From contig JASHSS010000288.1 of assembly GCA_030038565.1 (NCBI GenBank), positions 1-33,191 on the forward strand: a DNA stretch of 33,191 bases, given 5' to 3'. Positions 16,042 to 25,264 of this stretch are shown here, piece after piece. Position 1 is the stretch's first letter; each line of letters begins with the position of its first letter. A program made the translations under genes and the position numbers. The notes beneath the pieces were generated by a model. The model was not told the origin of the DNA and did no database searches. It worked only from the letters and a program-made list of their open reading frames with translations. Source of the DNA: Bryobacteraceae bacterium. GTDB lineage: Bacteria; Acidobacteriota; Terriglobia; Bryobacterales; Bryobacteraceae.

Positions 16042-16616
16042 CTATCCTCTTGGATCGCCCCTGCTCACCCAGCCGCTGCCTCCATGCTCGATGCCATCGG
16101 CAATCTGCCCCCAACTGTTGTACAGCTCGACGGGCTGATCGGTGGAAGTGGACTCGCCGGCAATGTAAATGGTGGGGATGTTGCCCGCCCTCTCGATGGC
16201 GATGGAGCAGACGGAGGGGTACGAATCGGAAAATTCCTTCAACCGCACCTCGCCCTCGGGAAACCGGGGCGTCCGCACATTCACGATGAAGCTGCGGGTT
16301 TTGAAATGCCCGGCGTCCGTGCGCACGCGCTCCAGCATGAGCCGCCGCAACTCGGCTTTCACGGTGGTCACGGTCGCGGCGTGGGCGTCCCCCAGTGTTA
16401 CGGTGACCTTGTAATTCCCCTCGGCGGGACCTTGACCGAAAAATAGGAGGGCGGCCGAGGGCTCGTAAGACAGTCGCCGCCCGCGATTACCTGGGAGCCT
16501 TCCTCCAAGCCGTAGCCGGTTTCGGCGGTGTAGAGCGCCGGTTTGGTAGTGGCGAAATCGAAGGTCTGAGCCCCGGCAGCCGAAGCCATCAGAAGAAGCA
16601 CGGTGGCGCGCAGCAT
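16042..16616 (-). pseudogene. Rhamnogalacturonan acetylesterase-like (SGNH/GDSL) remnant, frameshifted and 3'-truncated
   Basis: Frame A MLRATVLLLMASAAGAQTFDFATTKPALYTAETGYGLEEG...PSYFSVKVP continues in frame B as AEGNYKVTVTLGDAHAATVTTVKAELRRLMLERVRTDAGHFKTRSFIVNVRTPRFPEGEVRLKEF...PTIYIAGESTSTDQPVELYNSWGQ, then stops shortly after catalytic block I. Frame change near 16424-16430. Confidence 0.82.
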
Positions 16617-16744
16617 GTCCCCCCTCGGATCCCCAATCCTCCACTTTACCCCGTTCGGACGGCAGGCCGATGGGCCGAACGGCGCCCAATCCCAGTCCCA
16701 ATTCGAGCCTTGCCACCTGCTGCAACCGGCGCTACACTCCAGGC

Positions 16745-17221
16745 ATGAGAGAATACATAGTTTCCGCTCTGATTCTCTTGTTGGCGCCATGCCTCCAGGC
16801 ACAGGCCGTGCCGGCCGGATGGCAGATCGTCAAAGATGCCAAAAGCGCCTGCCAGATCGCGGTTCCCACCGATTGGGCCCCCTACGGCGACAACGGCGGC
16901 GTGGCGGTGTTCCACGATGTCTCCACGGCCATCGCCGTGGTCACCAGCCAGCCGGACCAGGTTTTCAAACCGCTCCCCGAAGCGGTCCAGCGAGTCATGG
17001 GGATCCCCAAGGAGAAGATGTTCGAGAACAGCGCCAAGCGCGTTTTCTATCAGGACAGAACTTCGGCCAACCAGGACGATCCGAACGCTTACAGCATCGC
17101 CGTGCCCGGAAAAACCGGCACCTGCAGCGGGCATCTGACATTTCTTCCCAGCGTCACCCAGGAAACCGCCCGCAAGATCGCGCTCAGCCTGGGACCGGCG
17201 GAGACACCGCCGAGCAATTAG
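16745..17221 (+). CDS. Secreted hypothetical protein
   Basis: Signal peptide MREYIVSALILLLAPCLQAQA; 158-aa product ending at 17221. Confidence 0.75.
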   Translation: MREYIVSALILLLAPCLQAQAVPAGWQIVKDAKSACQIAVPTDWAPYGDNGGVAVFHDVSTAIAVVTSQPDQVFKPLPEAVQRVMGIPKEKMFENSAKRVFYQDRTSANQDDPNAYSIAVPGKTGTCSGHLTFLPSVTQETARKIALSLGPAETPPSN

Positions 17222-18168
17222 TAGGGCTGGCGCCGGACGTATTCCTTGAGGTCCTCGAAGGAAATCGCCCACGCGCGGCTAAGGCCTTCGTAGCCTTTCA
17301 GTTCCACCTCGCGCTCGACAAACTGCGCCTGGCTCTCCAAGCCCAGCTCCGCGGCCGTCCGTGGACCCAACGCCACATTCGCCCCCAGGGTTTTGGTGGC
17401 AGCCTCCAGCCGGAATGCGGCGTTCACCGTATCTCCGATGGCCGTGTAGTCGGCGCCGCTCAGAATCGCCGGCCCGGTGTTGATGCCCGCCCCGATGCGC
17501 AGCGGCCCTGGCAAGGGCAGCGTCTGGCTGATCTCGGCGGTGTCTTCGGCGATCTCGCTGACCGCCCGCAGCGCCTTCACGATATCCGCCGCCAGGTCCG
17601 GAACCCGGTCGTGCACCCACACCGCCATCACCGCGTCGCCGATGTATTTCTGAGCCCAGCTCCCCAGCCCCAGGGCGATCCGGCCGGTCCGCAGAAACCA
17701 CGTCCCGATGGTCTGCGAAAGCAGGCCCTCGGGCACCGTCCGCGCCAGCGGCGTGAAATCGCGGATATCCACCACCACGATGGTGGCGAGTTTGTGCATG
17801 TGCAAGGCCGTGGTGGGAGCATTCCGCCCTGTGTCGCCTGCCTGGGCGCCGCCGGCTCCGCGCACCGGCTGGTGGAAAGCCAGTTCCTGGTCGCCGAAAA
17901 CCAGGTGATCCTGGTCGTTCAAAACCACCGGCACGCTCACCCGCCGCGAATTCACGAAGCTGCCGTTGCGGCTGCCCAGATCGACCAGCGAGAAATCTCC
18001 CGTTTCGCGGCGCTGGATGAGGGCGTGCAACCTCGATACCGACCGGTTGTCCAGCATCACGGCGCAGCCGTCGCCGCGCCCGATGGCCCACGACTGCCCC
18101 TGCTCCAGGCCATAGCGGCGGCCGCTGGATTGCAAAACCAAATAGGCGTCTGGGGAGGTCGGATTCAC
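17218..18168 (-). CDS. FHA domain-containing class III adenylate/guanylate cyclase
   Basis: FHA: WAIGRGDGCAVMLDNRSVSRLHALIQRR...LVDLGSRNGSFVNSRRV; cyclase: IVVVDIRDFTPLAR, QKYIGDAVMAVWVHD, GAGINTGPAILSGADYTAIGDTVNAAFRLEAATK. Confidence 0.95.
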   Translation of the reverse strand: MNPTSPDAYLVLQSSGRRYGLEQGQSWAIGRGDGCAVMLDNRSVSRLHALIQRRETGDFSLVDLGSRNGSFVNSRRVSVPVVLNDQDHLVFGDQELAFHQPVRGAGGAQAGDTGRNAPTTALHMHKLATIVVVDIRDFTPLARTVPEGLLSQTIGTWFLRTGRIALGLGSWAQKYIGDAVMAVWVHDRVPDLAADIVKALRAVSEIAEDTAEISQTLPLPGPLRIGAGINTGPAILSGADYTAIGDTVNAAFRLEAATKTLGANVALGPRTAAELGLESQAQFVEREVELKGYEGLSRAWAISFEDLKEYVRRQPY

Positions 18169-18236
18169 CGTTCACCAATGTAGCAAAAGATGTTATGGGC
18201 CGCCCCGGCATGACCTAAATCCCTTATTTTGTGTCG

Positions 18237-18332
18237 GCGGCGGCAAAACCCCTAGTACAAAAGCCGCATTTCATATTTATTCCCCTGGTACCGATGGGCC
18301 TACAATAACTTCAGGGAACAGCCGATAGTTTC
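18237..18332 (+). promoter_or_regulatory. Candidate structured leader upstream of the 18345 gene
   Basis: Hairpins gcggc-aaaacccctagtacaaaa-gccgc and gggaa-cagccgatag-tttccc, the latter immediately before the SD-like agaggt and ATG at 18345. Locally AT-rich against the GC-rich background. Confidence 0.35.
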
Positions 18333-18344
18333 CCAGAGGTAATA

Positions 18345-18626
18345 ATGTCCATTGTCCACGTCTTCGTCTACCTGCAACTGTTGGATCTTCTGACTACCCT
18401 GGTAGGCTTCCATTTCGGGGCCTCCGAGGCCAGTCCTTTCATCCGCCTGTTGATGCATTGGGGACCGGGCGTAGGCGTGGCGCTCTCGAAGGCGGTGGCC
18501 CTGATCTTGGGCGGCTGGTGCATCTATCGAAAAAAGCAGCAGCTGATTCGGGTGATTACCTTCTGGTATAGCGGGCTGATCGTTTGGAATCTGATGATTC
18601 TATTGGCCGCACCGGGCGTCAAGTAA
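18345..18626 (+). CDS. Small membrane protein, DUF5658-like
   Basis: 93 aa, LLDLLTTLVGFHFGASEASPFIRLLMHWGPGVGVALSKAVALILGGWCIYR; SD agaggt upstream. Confidence 0.75.
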   Translation: MSIVHVFVYLQLLDLLTTLVGFHFGASEASPFIRLLMHWGPGVGVALSKAVALILGGWCIYRKKQQLIRVITFWYSGLIVWNLMILLAAPGVK

Positions 18627-18683
18627 TCCGTCGGCCGCGGCGGCCGTGCCAGTCTCCTCCAGGCAGCCTGTTAGCATAGTCGA

Positions 18684-19682
18684 TTGATCTCCGTCGTAGT
18701 GGTCAACTGGAACCGCAAGGAATTGCTGCGCGCATGCCTGCGCTCGCTTTCGCAACAGACCGGGGCGGATTTCGAAACCATTGTGGTGGATAATGGCTCG
18801 TCGGACGGCTCGGCCGAGATGGCCGAGGGCGAATTCCCGGTCCGGGTCATTCGCAACCCCGAAAACCGCGGTTTCTGCGCCGCCAATAATCAAGGCATCG
18901 CCGCCGGGCGCGGCGAGTTCGTCGCCCTGTTGAACAACGACGCCGAAGCCGATCCAGGCTGGCTGGCCGCTCTGGAGCGCGCCTGCCGCCGCGCGCCCGA
19001 CATCGGAATGGCGGCCACCAAGGTGCTCATGTGGGAGGACCCCACCCGGATCGACAAAGCCGGCCACCTGATCTACCCCGATGGCCAGAATCGCGGCCGG
19101 GGCAGCGGCGCCCTCGACCGGGGCCAGTTCGACCGCGAGGAAGAGGTCCTCTGGCCGGATGGCTGCGCGGCGCTTTACCGCCGGGAAATGCTGGATTCGA
19201 TCGGCGGTTTCGACGAAGATTTCTTCGCCTACGGAGACGACGCCGAACTGGGGCTGCGGGCGCGCATCGCCGGTTGGCGCTGCCTGTACACGCCCGCTGC
19301 CGTAGTGAGGCACCACCGCGGAGCAACCCTTGGCAAAGACTCGGCGCGCCGCCTGGAACTGATCGAGCGCAACCGGGTGCTCCTGGCGTTGAAGCTCTTT
19401 CCCTGGAGCCTCCTGTGCCTGAACCCGTTCTACTTCGCCGTACGCCTGGCGGCGGGGCTGGCTGCGGCAGGGCGCGGAACGGGCGACACCGCCCATTTCC
19501 CGGGCCTGGGCGGGAAATGCAGGATGGCCGGCGCGCTGATCCGCGGCGATTGCCAGGCCCTCGCCATGGCCCCGCGCATGCTGCGCAAACGGGCGGCCAT
19601 AGCGCGCATCCGCCGGCTGACCCCGGCCGAGACCCGGCGGCTGCTCCGGGATCACCGGCTGAGCCTGCGGGAGGTGGCATGA
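18684..19682 (+). CDS. Glycosyltransferase family 2 (rhamnosyltransferase-like)
   Basis: ISVVVVNWNRKELLRACLRSLSQQTGADFETIVVDNGSSDGSAEM; FVALLNNDAEADPGWLAALE; GGFDEDFFAYGDDAELGLRARIAGWRC. TTG start. Confidence 0.94.
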   Translation: MISVVVVNWNRKELLRACLRSLSQQTGADFETIVVDNGSSDGSAEMAEGEFPVRVIRNPENRGFCAANNQGIAAGRGEFVALLNNDAEADPGWLAALERACRRAPDIGMAATKVLMWEDPTRIDKAGHLIYPDGQNRGRGSGALDRGQFDREEEVLWPDGCAALYRREMLDSIGGFDEDFFAYGDDAELGLRARIAGWRCLYTPAAVVRHHRGATLGKDSARRLELIERNRVLLALKLFPWSLLCLNPFYFAVRLAAGLAAAGRGTGDTAHFPGLGGKCRMAGALIRGDCQALAMAPRMLRKRAAIARIRRLTPAETRRLLRDHRLSLREVA

Positions 19683-20623
19683 GCGCCTGCCTCCTGTGCG
19701 GATCCAGCCGCTCCGCAGCCGTGTTCCGGGCGTCCGACCGGCTGTTTGGGACCACCACGGAAGTGTTTACCGTGGTCCGCTGCGGCGAGTGCGGCCTGAT
19801 GCGGCTGGATCCTCCGCCCGCGCCCGAAACGCTGGGGTGTTACTATCCCGATAGCTACTGGTTTTCGCCCGGCCAGAGCGCCGCCGGCCGTCTGGCGGAG
19901 GGCTACCGGCGGCTGGTGCTCCGCGACCACGTGCGCTTCGTGGAACGGGCCCTGCGGGCCACCCGCGCGCCGGGGCCGCTCCTCGACGTGGGCTGCGGCG
20001 GGGGCCTGTTTCCACACCTGATGCGCGGCCGCGGCTGGAAGGCGATGGGCCTCGATGTTTCGCCGCAGGCGGCCGCGGTGGCCTGGCGGCAGCAGGGCGT
20101 TCCGGCCGTCTGCGCGCTGCCGGAAAGGGCGCCTTTCCGGCCGGCGAGCCTCGGCGGCGTGACCATGTTTCACGTGCTGGAGCATCTCTACGATCCGCGC
20201 GCCTGCCTGCTGGCCGTCCGCCAACTGCTGGCGCCCGACGGCCGGCTGGTGGCGCAGGTGCCCAATGCCGCCTGTTGGCAGTTCCGCCTGCTGGGCCGGT
20301 CTTGGAACGGCATGGACGTCCCGCGGCACCTGTTCGATTTCCGCGCCGCCGACCTGGAACGTCTGCTCGAATCCTGCGGTTTCGAAATCGTCCGGCGCAA
20401 GTTCTTCTCGCTGCGCGACAACCCCGCGGGGCTGGCCAGCAGCCTGGCGCCCGGCCTCGACCCCATGGCGCGGCGCGTGCGGCACCGCGACCAAAGCGGA
20501 GCTGCCCGCATGGCAATGGATCTGGCGTACCTGGCGCTGGCCCTGGCGGCGGCGCCTTTTGCGGCGGCCGAGGCGGCCTTCCGCGCCGGGTCCACCATCA
20601 TGATCGAGGCGCGCCGGCCGTGA
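19679..20623 (+). CDS. Class I SAM-dependent methyltransferase with N-terminal zinc-ribbon-like motif
   Basis: N-terminal CLLCGS...VRCGECGLMRLDP; LLDVGCGGGLFPHLMRGRGWKAMGLDVSPQA; ATGA overlap with previous stop. Confidence 0.92.
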   Translation: MSACLLCGSSRSAAVFRASDRLFGTTTEVFTVVRCGECGLMRLDPPPAPETLGCYYPDSYWFSPGQSAAGRLAEGYRRLVLRDHVRFVERALRATRAPGPLLDVGCGGGLFPHLMRGRGWKAMGLDVSPQAAAVAWRQQGVPAVCALPERAPFRPASLGGVTMFHVLEHLYDPRACLLAVRQLLAPDGRLVAQVPNAACWQFRLLGRSWNGMDVPRHLFDFRAADLERLLESCGFEIVRRKFFSLRDNPAGLASSLAPGLDPMARRVRHRDQSGAARMAMDLAYLALALAAAPFAAAEAAFRAGSTIMIEARRP

Positions 20624-21318
20624 AGTATACCGGGCTGGCCTACCGCCTGCCGCGTCCCTTGCGGCGGCACATCCTACATTTTGAAGTGGAGATCGAAGAC
20701 GCCGTGGCCGCTTTCGCCCGCGGCCTGCCGGAGGGTGCGCGGGTCCTGGACGCGGGAGCCGGCGAAGGCCGCTACGCCCCCCTCTTCGCGCGCCGGCGCT
20801 ATTGCGGCGTAGACCTGGCGGTGGGAGACGCTACCTGGGATTACGCCCGCCTGGATGCGGTGGCCGATCTTACCGCCCTTCCTTTTCGCTCCGGCCAGTT
20901 CGCAGCAGCCATTCACATCGTGACCATCGAGCACCTCGCGGAACCCGCCCGCGCCTTGCAGGAAATCGCCTGCGCGCTGGCGCCTGGAGGCCTGCTGCTG
21001 GTGGCCGCGCCGCACGAATGGGAAATCCACCAGGCGCCCCACGATTATTTCCGCTACACCCGTTACGGGCTGCGCTACCTGCTGGAGAAGGCCGGCTTTG
21101 AGGTGTTGGAAGTGCGTCCGGCGGGCGGTTTTTTCCGCCTCCTCGCGCGCCGCCTGCTGAACGGTTTACAATTCTTTTCGGGGGGCATTCGCTGGGTGGC
21201 CTTTGTGCCGGCAGCCGTGCTCCTGGTCCCTCCGGCGTTGATCCTGCCGTTTTTCGATTTCCTCGACCGGGACCGCAACTTCACCCTTGGTTACATTGCC
21301 ACGGCGCGCAAGCGCTGA
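20620..21318 (+). CDS. Class I SAM-dependent methyltransferase
   Basis: GARVLDAGAGEGRYAPLFARRRYCGVDLAVGD; IVTIEHLAEPARALQEIACALAPGGLLLVAAPHEWE. GTGA overlap with previous stop. Confidence 0.9.
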   Translation: MKYTGLAYRLPRPLRRHILHFEVEIEDAVAAFARGLPEGARVLDAGAGEGRYAPLFARRRYCGVDLAVGDATWDYARLDAVADLTALPFRSGQFAAAIHIVTIEHLAEPARALQEIACALAPGGLLLVAAPHEWEIHQAPHDYFRYTRYGLRYLLEKAGFEVLEVRPAGGFFRLLARRLLNGLQFFSGGIRWVAFVPAAVLLVPPALILPFFDFLDRDRNFTLGYIATARKR

Positions 21319-21328
21319 AGGACGCGAT

Positions 21329-22210
21329 TTGGACGGAGTCATTGTAGTCGATAAACCGGAAGGCTGGACTTCTCACGACGTGGTCGGGAAAGTGCGCCGC
21401 ATCGCCAACACCCGCCGGGTGGGGCACCTGGGCACCCTCGATCCCATCGCCACCGGCGTGCTGCCGCTGGTGATCGGGAAGGCTACCCGCCTGGCGCAGT
21501 TCTACACCCGCAGCGACAAGATTTACGAGGGCGTGGTGCGCTTCGGCTGGTCCACCGACACCTACGACCGCGCCGGCGAGCCCACCAGCGAGAAACGCGA
21601 GGTGGTGCTCGATGCCGCCGCCATGGAAGCACTCCTGGAACCCTTGCGCGGCCGCTTCCTGCAAACCCCTCCGCCGGTTTCGGCCAAGAAAGTGGGCGGC
21701 CAACGGGCCTACGATCTGGCCCGCCGTGCGATGCCGCCGGAGCTGGAACCCGTTCCCGTGGAGGTGTATGAACTGGTGGCGCTGGAGGTGGAAGGGTCCC
21801 GCCTCCGCCTGCGCGCGCACTGCTCGGGCGGCACCTATCTCCGCTCCATCGCCCACGATCTGGGCCGCCGCATGGGTTGTGGGGCGCACATCGAGGAGTT
21901 GCGCCGGCTGGCCAGCGGCGAATTCGAAATCGCGCAGGCGCGCACCATCTCCCAACTCGAATCGCTGGCCGCCGGCGAGCGCCTGCTGGACGCCCTGGTG
22001 CCGGCGGCCCAGATGCTGCCGGGATTTCCCAGCGTCTTCGTGGACGAGCAGACGGCCGGCGGAATTCGCCAGGGCCGGAACTTTCCGGCGTCTCCCTTCC
22101 GCTCTCTGTCGGCGGCCCGTCACGTCAAGGCGGTCACTCGCGAAGGCGAAGTCGTGGCAATCGGCGAGTCCGTATTGCCCAACCTGTACCATCCTGTGGT
22201 GGTGCTGTAG
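21329..22210 (+). CDS. truB: tRNA pseudouridine(55) synthase TruB
   Basis: DGVIVVDKPEGWTSHDVVGKVRRIANTRRVGHLGTLDPIATGVLPLVIGKATRL; KIYEGVVRFGWSTDTYDRAGE; HCSGGTYLRSIAHDLG. Start TTG at 21329 likely. Confidence 0.97.
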   Translation: MDGVIVVDKPEGWTSHDVVGKVRRIANTRRVGHLGTLDPIATGVLPLVIGKATRLAQFYTRSDKIYEGVVRFGWSTDTYDRAGEPTSEKREVVLDAAAMEALLEPLRGRFLQTPPPVSAKKVGGQRAYDLARRAMPPELEPVPVEVYELVALEVEGSRLRLRAHCSGGTYLRSIAHDLGRRMGCGAHIEELRRLASGEFEIAQARTISQLESLAAGERLLDALVPAAQMLPGFPSVFVDEQTAGGIRQGRNFPASPFRSLSAARHVKAVTREGEVVAIGESVLPNLYHPVVVL

Positions 22211-22525
22211 GGCATGCCTGGCGGCGGGGCGCCTGAGAGGGCGGCGTCTCCGCGAACCGCGCGGGAAGAACGGCGCTCCGGGCGGCGGGTTCGCCCCAGT
22301 TCCGTCCCGCCAACGCCGCCCGAATCCGCCTGAGTTCCCGCAACCCGATGACTTGGCCGAGGATGGGCTTTGCAACCGGGATGGCCTCGAACTCGTCAAG
22401 CCGGTGAAGGGCGTACGGCCACAGTTCCCGCGGGGTGGTCAAACGGCCTGCCGGAAGTTGCCGCCGGCATGGCTCTCCCGGCCCATGGAACAGCCGCCTG
22501 CCACCTGTTAAGATAACCGTTGACG

Positions 22526-22867
22526 ATGCTGAAGCGCTTCATTCTCTGGGATTTTCAGCGGGGAAGCTGGCAATACGACGTAATGGTCGGGATTATCCTG
22601 GCATTCATTTTCCTGACACCTCGCGACTGGTTTCGCGATCAGCCGCGCGCTTCGAGTATCGTCATGGTGCCATCGGAAAATGGCGGCGTGGCGTTTTTCG
22701 TGGATCCGGAGCGGCTCGCTCGCGTCCCCGAAAACCAGCGCGTGGCACAATTGACCAAAGACGTGCAGGCCCAGGCGAGCAATCACCGCCTGCGGGTTAC
22801 GCGTGTCGAACCCATTCTGAATTCGGAGGGTGAACTGCAGGGCTATATGGCGTTTGCCCGGCCTTGA
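22526..22867 (+). CDS. Small membrane-anchored hypothetical protein
   Basis: MLKRFILWDFQRGSWQYDVMVGIILAFIFLTPRDWF; ORF continues to 22867. Confidence 0.72.
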   Translation: MLKRFILWDFQRGSWQYDVMVGIILAFIFLTPRDWFRDQPRASSIVMVPSENGGVAFFVDPERLARVPENQRVAQLTKDVQAQASNHRLRVTRVEPILNSEGELQGYMAFARP

Positions 22868-22937
22868 AGGCGGGTGCGCGCGGTAGCCTCGGTGCGGGCA
22901 AGGCTTGGTTCATAGTGTGAAGATCGGGAGGAGTCAA

Positions 22938-23645
22938 GTGGTGCGCTTTCTGAGATCCCGGTTCCTGCGGGCGTCGGCCTGTGCCGCTGTTTTGGGGCTG
23001 CTGCCGCAGGTGTATGCCGCCACGCTGGAGGAGACTTTCACCCGTATGGACCGCGCCGCCACCACCTTCCGCGGGTTCAAGGCGGACATTCGCAAGGTCT
23101 CCCACCTCGACGCCATCGGCGAGGATACCGTGGATTCCGGCACCATTACGGTGCGCCGCGCCAAACCCCAGGAACTGAATGTGCTGGTGGATTTCAAAGA
23201 GCCGGACCCCAAGGAGGTCTCGCTTTCAGGCAAGAAACTGGAGATTTATTACCCCAAGATCAATACTGTGGATCCGTACGACCTGACCAGGGAGTATAAG
23301 TTGGCGGCGCAGCAGTTTCTATTGTTGGGGTTCGGCAGTAACTCCACCGAATTGAAGAATAACTACACGGTCACGCTGGGAGGCCCGGAAACCGTGGCGG
23401 GCCAGAAAACCACGCGCATCGTGCTGATCCCCAAGGATAAGGAAGTGGCCAAGCACTCCCCCAAGTTCGAACTTTGGATTTCCGATGAAACGGGCATTGC
23501 CGTGCAACAGAAAGTCTATAACACGGGTGGCGATTACGATATCGCCACCTACACGAATATGAAGCTCATGAACGTTCCGGAATCCGAAGTCAAGCTTCAG
23601 GTGCCCAAGGACGCGGTATGGAACCGCCCCGGTCGAAATAAGTAA
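22938..23645 (+). CDS. LolA-like outer membrane lipoprotein carrier family protein
   Basis: Signal peptide VVRFLRSRFLRASACAAVLGLLPQVYAA; LEETFTRMDRAATTFRGFKADIRKV...LSGKKLEIYYPKINTVDPYDL...LWISDETGIAVQQKVYNTGGDY. gggaggag SD before GTG. Confidence 0.82.
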   Translation: MVRFLRSRFLRASACAAVLGLLPQVYAATLEETFTRMDRAATTFRGFKADIRKVSHLDAIGEDTVDSGTITVRRAKPQELNVLVDFKEPDPKEVSLSGKKLEIYYPKINTVDPYDLTREYKLAAQQFLLLGFGSNSTELKNNYTVTLGGPETVAGQKTTRIVLIPKDKEVAKHSPKFELWISDETGIAVQQKVYNTGGDYDIATYTNMKLMNVPESEVKLQVPKDAVWNRPGRNK

Positions 23646-24736
23646 TGAAGACCAAAACCAGCTCTTATCGGTTACAATACCTCGATTGGTTGCGCGGCCT
23701 GGGCGCCGTCATCATGCTCCAGGGCCATGTCTTCGATTCGTTCCTCAAAAACGAGTTGCATCCGGGCGGGGCCTACATGTTTTCGCAGTTTCTCGGTGGC
23801 ATGCCGCCGGCCATCTTCCTGTTCCTCACCGGTGTCACGCTGTCCTTTTTGATGGACAGTACCGAGCGCAAGGGCTTGCCTCCCCGCGAGCGCGTGTGGA
23901 CGGCGTTCAACCGCTCCGGCTACCTGTTCTTCCTGGCCTTCGCCTTTCGTCTCCAGCTTTGGCTTTTCGGCCTTCCCGCGCCGTGGCAGGACCTGCTGCG
24001 GGTGGACATCCTGAATTGCATGGGATTCTCCATCGCCGTGCTGTCGGTGATGGCCCTGTTCCGCACCGCCGAGCGCGTCCGCCTGTGCGCCATCCTGGGC
24101 TTGGGGATTGCGCTAGCCGCGCCGCTGATTTCACAAATGGATTGGTCGCACGTGCCGTGGATGATCCGCGCTTACGTCGTCCCCGACTACCGCTTCTTCG
24201 GCTTCTTTCCCTGGGGCGCCTACCTGGCCTTCGGCATGAGCGCGGGCAGCATCATACGCACGCTGCCCGCCGATAGTACCGAGCGGGCCATGCAATGGGC
24301 CGCCCTGATTGGCGGCGTGGGGATCGTGGCCTGCCAGTACTTCGGCAACCTGGGCTATTCCCCGTACCCCAAATCCGAGTTCTGGCTGAACAGCCCGGCG
24401 CAGGTCTTCACCAAAACGGGAGTCCTGCTGTTGATGATGTCCTTCGCTTTCCTGTGGACCCGCTACGGCGCGCGCGACGGCTGGAGTTGGGTGCGGCAGT
24501 TCGGCACCACTTCCCTGTTGGTGTATTGGGTCCATATCGAACTGGTGTATGGCCGCAGCCTGGGATTCCTCAAGAATGCTCTGAACGTGCCGCAGACGGT
24601 TGTGGCGGCGGTTGGCATCATTCTGCTCATGCTGGCCCTGGCCACCATCAAGACCTACCGCAACCAGTTACGCGGCTACCTGACCGACATGGGCTGGTGG
24701 TTTACGCCCAAGACCGGCCAGGCATCCGGCGATTAG
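23645..24736 (+). CDS. Multipass membrane acyltransferase-like protein (DUF1624/acyltransferase-3-like)
   Basis: YLDWLRGLGAVIMLQGHVFDSF, GGMPPAIFLFLTGVTLSFLMD, ~10 hydrophobic segments; TAATG coupling with the previous gene. Confidence 0.85.
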   Translation: MKTKTSSYRLQYLDWLRGLGAVIMLQGHVFDSFLKNELHPGGAYMFSQFLGGMPPAIFLFLTGVTLSFLMDSTERKGLPPRERVWTAFNRSGYLFFLAFAFRLQLWLFGLPAPWQDLLRVDILNCMGFSIAVLSVMALFRTAERVRLCAILGLGIALAAPLISQMDWSHVPWMIRAYVVPDYRFFGFFPWGAYLAFGMSAGSIIRTLPADSTERAMQWAALIGGVGIVACQYFGNLGYSPYPKSEFWLNSPAQVFTKTGVLLLMMSFAFLWTRYGARDGWSWVRQFGTTSLLVYWVHIELVYGRSLGFLKNALNVPQTVVAAVGIILLMLALATIKTYRNQLRGYLTDMGWWFTPKTGQASGD

Positions 24737-24815
24737 CTGGCGCCCGCTCACCCGAAAATACCTCAACTTCCCAAACCCGTGCTCCGCGTTGGCCGGGTTA
24801 CCGGCTTCCGCGCTG

Positions 24816-24829
24816 GGAGGCGCGCCTCC
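24816..24829. repeat. Perfect 14-bp palindrome in convergent intergenic region
   Basis: GGAGGCGCGCCTCC. Confidence 0.5.
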
Positions 24830-24916
24830 GATCGCCGAATTGCGCCGTTCACCGTCCCGGGCCGTGGCTGTGATCGAGCACACTTCCACAGGTAGCGATT
24901 CGAAGCGGCCGGTCCC

Positions 24917-25264
24917 TCAGCGGCGCAGATAGGCGTCGTCTCCGCGCTGCCAGTCTTCGCGGGCGGGGGCGAAAACGTCCACCGCCACGGTATCCTCGAG
25001 GGCCACTACCCCGTGCGGCAGATGAGGCGGGATGACCAGCACGTCTCCGGCGCGCAGGACCTGTTCCCCGCCGCCGATAGAGAATTTCAGGGCGCCCGTT
25101 TCCACCATGCTGATCTGCTCATTCGCGTGGCTGTGCTCCGGCACCACGCAACCCTGTTTCAATTCGATCCGCGCCACCGTGAGGCTGGCCCCGTGGATGG
25201 CCCTGCGCCCCAATTGCGGATTCATCTGCTCCTGTTCCATCGTGTTCCAGTGATAACGCTGCAT
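24917..25264 (-). CDS. Cupin domain-containing protein
   Basis: ELKQGCVVPEHSHANEQISMVETGALKFSIGGGEQVLRAGDVLVIPPHLPHGVVALEDTVAVDVFAPAREDW; start MQRYHWN at 25264. Confidence 0.9.
   Translation of the reverse strand: MQRYHWNTMEQEQMNPQLGRRAIHGASLTVARIELKQGCVVPEHSHANEQISMVETGALKFSIGGGEQVLRAGDVLVIPPHLPHGVVALEDTVAVDVFAPAREDWQRGDDAYLRR

Noticed and set aside
18237-18300. GEMM-I cyclic-dinucleotide riboswitch
   Set aside because: Only short motif resemblances; the internal GNRA-capped stem and expected spacing are absent. Kept only as an unspecified structured-leader candidate.
22134-22442. Minus-strand ORF (102 aa, LWPYALHRLDEFEAIPVAKPILGQVIGLRELRRIRAALAGRNW)
   Set aside because: Some protein-like character, but it overlaps the truB 3' end antisense and has no family I recognise. 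It could be a gene remnant; left unannotated.
24816-24829. Rho-independent terminator between the acyltransferase and cupin genes
   Set aside because: Perfect palindrome but no hairpin loop of usual size and no T-tract on either strand.
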